Below are positions 1 to 6,905 of a stretch of 21,800 nt of DNA, piece by piece; position 1 is the first letter of the stretch, and each line of letters opens with the position of its first letter. This stretch comes from JBBRHH01 sp038222915 (GTDB lineage Bacteria > Planctomycetota > Phycisphaerae > Tepidisphaerales > Tepidisphaeraceae). Where the stretch lies: positions 1 through 21,800 of the forward strand of contig JBBRHH010000029.1 of the NCBI GenBank assembly GCA_038222915.1. Reading direction: 5' to 3'. A program made the translations under genes and the position numbers. The notes beneath the pieces were generated by a model. It had not been told where the DNA came from, ran no database searches, and saw only the letters and a program-made list of their open reading frames with translations.

Positions 1-67
1 ACACGGCCGTTCCGAGGGTGAGGCACACAGCCAGAGGCCTCCAGTATCGCTTCCAGGCCCGTGTCAC
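1..67 (-). CDS. 5' end of a secreted protein (partial, runs off left edge)
   Basis: Reading leftward from a GTG at 67, the frame stays open to the window edge and gives 22 residues that look like the start of a Sec signal peptide: a basic/aromatic n-region (TRAWKRYWRP) followed by a hydrophobic run (LAVCLTLGTAV). A GGGAG stretch lies about 12 nt upstream, and the gene starts 18 nt after the stop of the CHAT gene on the same strand, so the two could be co-transcribed. Because the neighbours are a CHAT protein and an FhaC-type transporter, a secreted TpsA-like exoprotein would fit, but nothing in these 22 codons proves that. Too little sequence is present to name the family. Confidence 0.45.
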   Translation of the reverse strand, partial: MTRAWKRYWRPLAVCLTLGTAV

Positions 68-85
68 GGTGTTACGCTTCTCCCT

Positions 86-2638
86 TCACTGCCAGTTCCC
101 GATGATCAGATACGGCGCCCAGAGGAAGGGGTGATGAAATGCGGGATTGGGGTGGTTGATCATGGCGACCTGCGCACGTCGAAGCGCCTGGGCCTTGTTG
201 ATCTCCGGATGATCGTGCAGTTCCTGATAGAAACGCGTGATGATCTCCGATGTTGCACGATCGTTGACGCACCAGAGAGTTGCGAGCGCGCTGCGCGCCC
301 CGGCCTTCACGGCGATGCCAGCCAAGCCGAGCGCGGCGCGGTCATCGCCTTCGGCGGTCTGGCAGGCGCTGAGTGTTAGCAACTCGACGGGCTTGCCGTT
401 GAACTGCAACGGCCGAATGAGCTTTTCGACGTCGTCGAGGGTGAGGTTGTCGCCGAAGGTGAGGAGATAGGTGTCGTCCTTGGTGCCGCCGAAGTGGCCG
501 TGGGATGCAATGTGCACCACGGACGGGTTGGTGTTCAGTTCCGAACGGATGTTGAGCGGAACAAATTTATCATCGAGGAGCGTGGTGCCGCCGCCGAAGG
601 CCTGGCGGACGTGTTCCAGTTCGATGGGCACGTTGTAGAGGGCCGGGAAATTGCGGCGGCCTACGGACAGGCCGCTCAGGAGAAGCCGGCCCTGTGCAGA
701 GCGATCTACGCCGCCGGATTCCATCAGGTCGAGGCCGGGCGTGACGGCGATTCCGTACTTCTCGATCAGATGTTTTTCGCCATCGTCCAGCGCCGCCATC
801 GGCACGCTTCGAAGTGATCCGTCCGGCACGAAGGCGAGTGTTTCGATGCCGGCTTCGGTGAGGGTTGGTTCCAATGGGCGGATGAGCCAGTCGTAGAGGA
901 GCCGCGCACTGACCAGGTATTCATCGTCCGCGAAGTACGTCAGTTTCTTCCGATAGGTCAGCACGACCTTGGAGACTTCAGCCTCGCCGTGGGGGACGAC
1001 AATCCTGCGAAGCCGCGCGCCGGGTAATGTGACGAGGAGCTCGGTTCGATCCTTCAGCGGGATGATGTAGATGACGGCCGTCTTGTTCTGCGTGAACTGG
1101 TCGACGCTGCGCTGCTTCTGCTGGCGGATGATGTTGACGCAATTGTCTTTGAAGAAGTCTTCCAGTTCAGCGCCCTTTAGAAGCTCGACCGTTTCGCGTG
1201 CTTCGCGGAGGGCGGCCGCGAGGCGCTCCTCGCCCGCGTTGTGATCGCCGCTGGTTTCCAGCAATAGATCCGCGAGCTCGAAGTAGAGCGGGCCGACACT
1301 ATGGCGGAACGATCCGCTGTTGCGCTGGTTGCCGTGGGCCAGCGCTATGTCGTTGCGAACATTTTGCAAAAGTTCTTTTGCGCGCTTGTACGCGAGAATT
1401 GCGTCCGGCTTGTTTCCCTGTGCGTTGAGAATCCGGCCGGTCTGCCACTCCCAGCGATACATGATCTCATTCGATCGCATCTTCTGCGCCTGCAACATGG
1501 CCCGTCGGGTGAGCTGCAACGCCGTGTCGAAATCGCGGCGCAGCTCGCTGATGTGGCCCTCGAAGCCGTAGGCGTAGGAGGACGAGGAGACATCGCCCAT
1601 CGCGTCGGCGGTTGTCGCGGCTGTCTGATATGCCTTTTGAGCACGAGCATAGGAGATGGGGCGATCGGCTTCCGGCGCGAGCGCCGCGAGGTCTTCGTCG
1701 GTTTGACCCGTCGTGATGAGCACAAATGACTTGTCCACGGAAATCGGAAGAGCGAGGGCCAGATCGGTGGCGAGCTTGTTTTCGCCCTGCGCGGTCGCGG
1801 CCGAGTCAGCGGATAATTGTTCGTTCGCCGCCTGGGCTTTTTCGGCACGCAGTCGACGGCCGTCGCTGTGGTCGCGGATTGCTTCGGCGATTTCGCTGGC
1901 GCGGGTTGTCGCGGCGGCACGTGCTTCGGTTGCGCCACGCGACGCGGCTACGGCGGCGTTGGCGTGTGCTTTGGCGGCGAGGACGCCGTCATGGTCGCCC
2001 AGGGCGTCGACGCACTCGCGATAGCAGCGCGTCGCCTCCTGGTAGTTCCGCTTTCCGGATTCCGAAGAGCTGCCGCGCGTGAGGTAGAGGTTGCCGAGAT
2101 TGTTGAGGATCGAGGCCCGGAGATGATCGTCGCGGGCTTGTGTTGCGAGGGCGAGCGCGTCGTTCAGGATCTGGAGCGCGTCGTGGCCGGTGGTTGTGGA
2201 TCGCGTGGCGGCGTGGTGATGATTGTGATGTAAGAGCGCCAGGGCCGAGTCGACTTCCGGGTCCATCGTGACGGCGCTCCCGATGCAATTCAGCACGGCG
2301 GCTTTGCGAGAGGCGTCCTTCGATGTCAGCGGGAGGGTTTGATCGAGCAGATCGACAGACAGATCGTAGCGCCCGAGCATCTGATAGGCGGAGGCAATGT
2401 TAATGGCGGCATCGATCTGACCATTTGCGTTATTGGCGGTCGCGTAAGTCTTGCGCGCCTCTTCCCAAGCCGCGATCGCCTTGCCATAGGAACCCGTTTG
2501 GTAGTCGCGCGCGCCGGCGTCCATCTGTTGACGCGATTCCGCGGCATGCAGCTTGGCCGGAGCAAGCAGAAGGATGGCAAGCAGGATCGCGAGGCCGAAC
2601 TGTTCGATCTTAAAATCTGATGAATCAGAGACTGTCAT
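86..2638 (-). CDS. TPR-repeat CHAT-domain protein (caspase-like), exported
   Basis: The protein has 850 residues from ATG 2638. A hydrophobic segment (FGLAILLAILLLAPAKLHA) near residues 15-33 looks like a signal peptide or N-terminal anchor. Residues about 40-460 are helical TPR-like repeats with a His-rich and an Ala-rich insertion. The C-terminal part is a CHAT (caspase HetF-associated with TPRs) domain with the expected dyad: His713 in ASHGHF and Cys759 in LSACQTA, followed by GLAGIAVKAGA and a C-terminal WAPYLIIG block. CHAT proteins are caspase-fold peptidases or their relatives; the substrate here is unknown. The gene is divergent from an FhaC/ShlB transporter and lies just upstream of a secreted-protein start, suggesting a role beside two-partner secretion. 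An alternative ATG at 2707 has a better Shine-Dalgarno (GGGAG) but would add 23 residues before the signal peptide. Confidence 0.88.
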   Translation of the reverse strand: MTVSDSSDFKIEQFGLAILLAILLLAPAKLHAAESRQQMDAGARDYQTGSYGKAIAAWEEARKTYATANNANGQIDAAINIASAYQMLGRYDLSVDLLDQTLPLTSKDASRKAAVLNCIGSAVTMDPEVDSALALLHHNHHHAATRSTTTGHDALQILNDALALATQARDDHLRASILNNLGNLYLTRGSSSESGKRNYQEATRCYRECVDALGDHDGVLAAKAHANAAVAASRGATEARAAATTRASEIAEAIRDHSDGRRLRAEKAQAANEQLSADSAATAQGENKLATDLALALPISVDKSFVLITTGQTDEDLAALAPEADRPISYARAQKAYQTAATTADAMGDVSSSSYAYGFEGHISELRRDFDTALQLTRRAMLQAQKMRSNEIMYRWEWQTGRILNAQGNKPDAILAYKRAKELLQNVRNDIALAHGNQRNSGSFRHSVGPLYFELADLLLETSGDHNAGEERLAAALREARETVELLKGAELEDFFKDNCVNIIRQQKQRSVDQFTQNKTAVIYIIPLKDRTELLVTLPGARLRRIVVPHGEAEVSKVVLTYRKKLTYFADDEYLVSARLLYDWLIRPLEPTLTEAGIETLAFVPDGSLRSVPMAALDDGEKHLIEKYGIAVTPGLDLMESGGVDRSAQGRLLLSGLSVGRRNFPALYNVPIELEHVRQAFGGGTTLLDDKFVPLNIRSELNTNPSVVHIASHGHFGGTKDDTYLLTFGDNLTLDDVEKLIRPLQFNGKPVELLTLSACQTAEGDDRAALGLAGIAVKAGARSALATLWCVNDRATSEIITRFYQELHDHPEINKAQALRRAQVAMINHPNPAFHHPFLWAPYLIIGNWQ

Positions 2639-2689
2639 GCCTGGCCCGCGTGAAATGCCATTGTTCGATCTGGTTGGTTTGCCACGCCG

Positions 2690-2698
2690 ATCATAGCA
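2690..2698 (-). promoter_or_regulatory. extended -10 promoter for the CHAT gene
   Basis: On the minus strand the sequence reads TGC-TATGAT, an extended -10 (TGn plus a good -10 hexamer), about 50 nt upstream of the ATG at 2638. No convincing -35 box is present, as is usual for extended -10 promoters. It sits in the gap shared with the divergent fhaC-like gene. If translation actually starts at 2707 this element would fall inside the gene and the call would be wrong. Confidence 0.4.
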
Positions 2699-2745
2699 CA
2701 TTACCATTCCGCGCTCCCTAAGCCGCATTTGGAATTCAAATCGAA

Positions 2746-4401
2746 ATGGATCTCCGCCGCCCATCACAGCGCCACTCCTTTCACCTGATCGTTGCCTGGT
2801 GCGCCATCCTGGTCGGCGCGTTCCCGGTTTCTGCGCTTGCCGCCGGCCCGGCCACGACTCAGTCGACGGCTTTGCCGACGGAGGGGAAGGTTCACATCAA
2901 GGCGTTCCGTTATTCCGGAAATACCAAGCTGTCGGATGCGCAACTCAGCGATGCGGTCAAAGACATCCTTGCCAAGCATGATCTGAGCATGGAAGACCTG
3001 GAGGAGGCACGCCAGCGGATCACCATGGCGTACGTCAATTCCGGCTACATCAACAGCGGGGCGATTATTCCGGACCAATCGGCGGACGATGGGGTGATTC
3101 GGTTCGAGATTGTGGAGGGAAAGCTCAACGCCATCGATCTGAAGGGAAATCAGCGATTTCGTCGCAGCTATGTGGCCGACCGGATCTGGCCGGACCCGAA
3201 AGAGCCGCTCAACATCAATCAGCTCAAAAACAATCTGGAGATCCTGCGGCTCAATCCAAACCTGCGGTCGATCAACGCGGAGTTGAAGCCGGGAAACGAG
3301 CCTGGACAGGCGTCGCTGGATACTTCCATCAACGAGAACTGGCCTTACCAGGTCGCGCTGGAATTCGACAACAAACGCTCGCCCAGCGTTGGAGCGGAAC
3401 GATTCAGTTTGCTGGCGTCGGATTCCAACCTGACCGGCGTGAGCGATACGCTCGCGGTTCGCTATGGTCTGAACGAGGGTGGGCTGGAGAACCTCAAGTG
3501 GGCGGGGACGCATGATGTGAGCATCGACTACACGGTGCCGATCACGGCGCGGGATACGACGCTGGAATTCAACTTCACTAACAGTGATTCGCTGGTGGTG
3601 CAGACGCCGTTCACCGATCTGGACATCAAGAGTCGGACAGAGAGTTTTGGCGTCACGCTTCGCCATCCGGTGTATCGGACGCCCGACACCGAAGTTGGCG
3701 TCTTTGTGACGGGAGCGCGGCGCTACAACAAGACGTTTCTGGCAGGTCAACCGTTCTCGTTTTCGCCAGGGGCGCAAAATGGGGAAAGCGATGTGACGGT
3801 GCTGCGGTTTGGCCAGGATTACAACCATCGCACGACGGAGTACGGGCTGTCGGGCCGCTCCACGTTCAGCTTCGGGATTCACGCGCTGGGGGCGACGAAG
3901 AATCCGGACAGCGTCCCTGATACGAGCGTTTTCACGTGGCTGTTTCAGGCACAATATGTGCGGCGGATTTTTCAGAGCGACAATCAGGTTGTCTTTCGAT
4001 TTGCAACGCAGCTCAGCGCCGATCCGTTGTTGTCCCTGGAACAGTTCAGCATCGGCGGTCTCGATACGGTGCGCGGTTATCGAGAGAATGAGCTGGTGCG
4101 GGACAATGGCATGATCGGGTCGGTCGAACTGCGCATTCCGCTGTGGAAGAAGCAGGGCCAGAACATATTGACGTTCGCGCCGTTCTTTGACATTGGTTAC
4201 GGATGGAACACGCGGGCCGGGGACATCAGCGTTCCGGAAGATCTTCTTCTGCCTAGCGCCGGGATCGGGTTTTTGTTTACGCCCAATTCTCACATCAACG
4301 GGCAGATCTACTGGGGGATTCCGTTTAAGAACGTGAAGGATTCGGGGCACAACCCGCAGGATGAGGGGATTCATTTTGACTTGGTGATTTCGGCGTTTTG
4401 A
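2746..4401 (+). CDS. ShlB/FhaC/HecB-family outer-membrane transporter (TpsB)
   Basis: This 551-residue protein has a signal peptide (hydrophobic run ending SALAAG near residue 32) and then a POTRA_2-type region (about residues 43-120, beginning with a KAFRYSGNTKLSD-like strand). A second POTRA-like part and a 16-strand-type beta-barrel domain follow from about residue 195 to the end. The TpsB hallmark GGLDTVRGY occurs around residues 437-445 and the chain ends in Phe, as outer-membrane barrels usually do. TpsB proteins recognise the secretion domain of a partner TpsA exoprotein in the periplasm and thread it across the outer membrane. No TpsA is visible in the window; the truncated secreted gene at the left edge is a possible partner. 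The Shine-Dalgarno is weak; the start was chosen because it gives an intact signal peptide. Confidence 0.9.
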   Translation: MDLRRPSQRHSFHLIVAWCAILVGAFPVSALAAGPATTQSTALPTEGKVHIKAFRYSGNTKLSDAQLSDAVKDILAKHDLSMEDLEEARQRITMAYVNSGYINSGAIIPDQSADDGVIRFEIVEGKLNAIDLKGNQRFRRSYVADRIWPDPKEPLNINQLKNNLEILRLNPNLRSINAELKPGNEPGQASLDTSINENWPYQVALEFDNKRSPSVGAERFSLLASDSNLTGVSDTLAVRYGLNEGGLENLKWAGTHDVSIDYTVPITARDTTLEFNFTNSDSLVVQTPFTDLDIKSRTESFGVTLRHPVYRTPDTEVGVFVTGARRYNKTFLAGQPFSFSPGAQNGESDVTVLRFGQDYNHRTTEYGLSGRSTFSFGIHALGATKNPDSVPDTSVFTWLFQAQYVRRIFQSDNQVVFRFATQLSADPLLSLEQFSIGGLDTVRGYRENELVRDNGMIGSVELRIPLWKKQGQNILTFAPFFDIGYGWNTRAGDISVPEDLLLPSAGIGFLFTPNSHINGQIYWGIPFKNVKDSGHNPQDEGIHFDLVISAF

Positions 4402-4531
4402 TTCAGCGTTTTTGGCGGGCCGGATATTTCCTTGGGGGGGTGCGCGCTGAGCGCCTAATACAGTCCGGGGAAGGGTCAATCGGGGCAACTTTTGGCGATC
4501 GCGTGGATCAAGGTATTGGAAAGGGTGGTTT

Positions 4532-4657
4532 ATGCGATCTTCTATTTTTGTTTTTGGTGTTGTTGTTCTGGCGCTTTCGTTTTCCTCTGCGTCAGGCGTC
4601 GGGATTGGTACGCTTAGTGGGTCTCGCGCACGAATAACCTATACAATTATGATCTGA
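4532..4657 (+). CDS. possible 41-aa secreted peptide or decayed gene start
   Basis: ATG at 4532 follows a purine-rich AAAGGGTGG about 4 nt upstream and opens a 41-codon frame that starts like a signal peptide (MRSSIFVFGVVVLALSFSSA), then a short Gly/Thr/Ser tail and TGA at 4655. It may be a tiny exported peptide or the surviving first codons of a lost secreted protein, since the next bases are an IS transposase remnant. Similarity was not recognised beyond the signal-peptide pattern. Confidence 0.25.
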   Translation: MRSSIFVFGVVVLALSFSSASGVGIGTLSGSRARITYTIMI

Positions 4658-4666
4658 CAAGTTGTT

Positions 4667-4870
4667 ATGGGTTCCATGCATGATGCGATGATCGCCGAAG
4701 GGATTCGGCAGAAATTCGAAGCGTTGGAGCCGGTGCTGGATGAGCGGTCTCGTCGGCAATGGGCCGCCGCCGAGGCGATGGCCGTTGGATGGGGCGGGAT
4801 CTCGATGGTCGCTGTGGCTACGGGTCTTTCGCGGATCACCATCGGCGTGGGTGTCCGAGAGTTTCAGGAA
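4667..4870 (+). pseudogene. ISAzo13-family transposase, N-terminal remnant
   Basis: The frame from ATG 4667 carries about 65 residues typical of the N-terminus of ISAzo13-type transposases: KFEALEPVLDERSRRQWAAA, then a Gly-rich GWGGISMVAVATGLSRITI helix-turn-helix-like part and VREF. Full-length members have around 400 residues; here similarity is lost after about 4870 and the frame closes at 4921, so only the DNA-binding start remains. The catalytic domain and the IS ends were not found. The fragment merges directly into a GYF_2-like remnant in another frame, so the region is a patchwork of decayed pieces between the secretion locus and the carbamoyltransferase operon. Confidence 0.65.
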
Positions 4871-4898
4871 CGGTCAGGACGATGTCATCGGCGGCGCG

Positions 4899-5045
4899 GT
4901 TTGGAAATATACGACGGCTGATGGAACGTTTCGGCCAGTTACGCGCGAGCATCTGGCGGGGATGCTTGCGAACGGTTCACTGCACGCGAGTGATTGGGTT
5001 TGGGCGGAGGGGATGGCGGATGGAATGCGGCGGGCGAAGTCCTGG
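4899..5045 (+). pseudogene. GYF_2 (DUF4339-like) domain fragment
   Basis: In the frame that later becomes the carbamoyltransferase, about 49 residues match the GYF_2 pattern: VWKYTTADGTFRPV, then REHLAGMLANGSL and DWVWAEGMADG. Such domains usually form the N-terminal cytoplasmic part of small membrane proteins. Here there is no convincing start codon of its own and no intact membrane segment after it. The frame happens to be open into the carbamoyltransferase, so an N-terminal fusion is formally possible, but the carbamoyltransferase has its own canonical N-terminus at 5139. I treat this as a remnant. Confidence 0.45.
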
Positions 5046-5138
5046 GGTAAGGCCAGTAGTTTTAGCTTGTTTGTTATTAGCCGGTGTTGGTGCGGGGGCG
5101 GTTTGTCCGACAATTGGCGTTATGGTTGGGATGTGGCG

Positions 5139-6905
5139 ATGAGTGTTAACGTCGTGGGGATTTCTTCGCATTTTCATGATGCGGCTTGCTGTTTGTTGCG
5201 CGATGGGCGGCTGGTGGCGGCGGCGCAGGAGGAGCGGTTTACGCGGCGGAAGCACGATCAGCGGATTCCGAAGAATGCTTTCAATTATTGCCTGCGCGAG
5301 GCCGGGCTTTCTATTACTGAGGTGCACCGGGTTGCGTATTACGAGGATCCGGCCGTGAAACTGGGGCGGCAGTTGTGGATGGCGATGCCTGATGTTCCTC
5401 CGACTGCGCCGGATTCGCTTTACCGGTTGAATGCGGCGCGGCCGATGCGGGATATCCGGCGCGTGCTTGGATATGAGGGGGAGGTGGAAATTGTGGCGCA
5501 TCACACGTCTCATGCGGCGGGGGCGTTCTTTTCGTCCGGGTTTGAGGAGGCTGCGGTTCTTACGGTGGATGGAGTTGGGGAGTGGAACACGATTGAGGGA
5601 TTTCATGGCCGGGGGACGCAGCTTTCGTCTTTGGGGGCGGTCTGTTTTCCGCATTCGATTGGACTGTTGTACAGCACCATCACGGCGTATCTGGGTTTTG
5701 AAGTGAACGATGGGGAGTACAAGGTGATGGGGCTTGCGCCGTATGGGACGCCACGCTATGTGGATCAGCTTTGGCGGCTGATCAAGCGGCATGACGGAGC
5801 GACGTTTGAACTGGATATGGAGTACTTCGCGTTCCGGCGGAACGTGGTGATGTATTCGGAGAAGATGGCGGAGCTTCTGGGGCAGCCGCCGCGGGTGGCC
5901 GAGAGTGAGCTGAGTGCTTTTGCGAAGGATTTGGCGCGTAGCCTGCAGGTGGTGCTGGAGGAGTTGCTGCTGGAGAAGGCGCGTTGGCTGCATGCGGCGA
6001 CGGGATCGGAGAATCTTTGTTTGTCGGGCGGGGTGGCGTTGAATTGCGTGGCGAACCGGCGGATCAGGCAGGATGGTCCGTTTCGCGGGTTGTTTGTGCA
6101 GCCGGCGTCGAGCGATGCGGGAGGTGCGATTGGGGCGGCGGCGATGGCGCATGTGGGGATGACGGGGAATCGGCCGGACGCGGGGTCGCTGCGGGATGTG
6201 TTTGTGGGGCCGGCGTATCCGGTGGCGGAGATTGCGCGGACGATTTCGGCGGGGGAGGCGAAGTATGCGGATTTCCGGGGCGATGAAGGTGGATTGTTGT
6301 CGGATGTGGCGAAGCGGATGGAGCGGGGCGAAGTGATTGGGTGGTTTCAGGGAAGGATGGAGTTTGGACCGCGATCGCTGGGTGCGCGGTCGATTTTGGC
6401 GGACCCGCGCAGGGGGGATATGCGGGAGCGGATCAATGCGCTGGTAAAAAAGCGGGAGGGGTTTCGGCCTTTTGCGCCGGCGGTATTGGAGGAGGAGACT
6501 GCGAAACATTTTGATTTGGCGCAGCCATCGCCTTACATGGTGGAGACTTGCCAGGTGCGCTCGGCGCTTTCGTTGCCGGCGGTGACGCATGTGGATGGGT
6601 CGGCGCGGGTGCAGACGGTGAACGAGCGGGAGAATGGTCGATTTGCACGATTGATTCGTGCGTTTGCGGAGCTGACGGGGTGTCCGATTGTGTTGAACAC
6701 TTCGTTTAATTTGCGGGGCGAGCCGATTGTGTGCGCGCCGGTGGATGCGATTTTGTGCTTTATGCGATCGGATATCGATGCGCTGGTGCTGGAGGATTTT
6801 GTGATCGACCGGAAGGGGATTCCGGCGACCTGGATGGAGTGGTATCGAAAGACCAGGCCGGACCAGTCAGCGCGGATCAGCCATGAGGTCTATACGTTGC
6901 TTTGA
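5139..6905 (+). CDS. carbamoyltransferase, NodU/CmcH family
   Basis: The 588-residue protein starts at ATG 5139 with the family's usual opening (VVGISSHFHDAACCLLRDG, then AAAQEERFTRRKHD). Other conserved blocks are HHTSHAAGAFFSSGF near residue 121, TVDGVGEW, GEYKVMGLAPYG, the ATP-handling LSGGVALNCVANRR, and FGPRSLGARS near residue 408, followed by NTSFNLRGEPIV. Family members make carbamoyl adenylate from carbamoyl phosphate and ATP and transfer the carbamoyl group to a hydroxyl of a sugar, antibiotic or similar small molecule; the acceptor here is unknown. Its stop overlaps the TTG start of the next gene, so the two are probably translationally coupled. A longer open frame extends upstream to 4740, but it runs through GYF_2 and IS debris. 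Confidence 0.93.
   Translation: MSVNVVGISSHFHDAACCLLRDGRLVAAAQEERFTRRKHDQRIPKNAFNYCLREAGLSITEVHRVAYYEDPAVKLGRQLWMAMPDVPPTAPDSLYRLNAARPMRDIRRVLGYEGEVEIVAHHTSHAAGAFFSSGFEEAAVLTVDGVGEWNTIEGFHGRGTQLSSLGAVCFPHSIGLLYSTITAYLGFEVNDGEYKVMGLAPYGTPRYVDQLWRLIKRHDGATFELDMEYFAFRRNVVMYSEKMAELLGQPPRVAESELSAFAKDLARSLQVVLEELLLEKARWLHAATGSENLCLSGGVALNCVANRRIRQDGPFRGLFVQPASSDAGGAIGAAAMAHVGMTGNRPDAGSLRDVFVGPAYPVAEIARTISAGEAKYADFRGDEGGLLSDVAKRMERGEVIGWFQGRMEFGPRSLGARSILADPRRGDMRERINALVKKREGFRPFAPAVLEEETAKHFDLAQPSPYMVETCQVRSALSLPAVTHVDGSARVQTVNERENGRFARLIRAFAELTGCPIVLNTSFNLRGEPIVCAPVDAILCFMRSDIDALVLEDFVIDRKGIPATWMEWYRKTRPDQSARISHEVYTLL

Noticed and set aside
2764..4488. 574-aa open frame opposite the FhaC-like gene
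   Set aside because: It is Arg/His/Pro-rich with no domain; the plus strand has a complete TpsB protein. It is a shadow of high-GC coding sequence.
4398..4637. 79-aa plus-strand ORF after the FhaC gene
   Set aside because: It has no ribosome binding site and no recognisable pattern; the overlapping frame at 4532 has a better start and signal-peptide look.
4740..5138. 133-residue N-terminal extension of the carbamoyltransferase
   Set aside because: The frame is open, but it runs through antisense-of-frame transposase sequence and a GYF_2 fragment, and the canonical family start is at 5139.
4977..6590. 537-aa frame opposite the carbamoyltransferase
   Set aside because: Basic, low-complexity composition with no motifs, fully covered by a well-conserved gene on the other strand.
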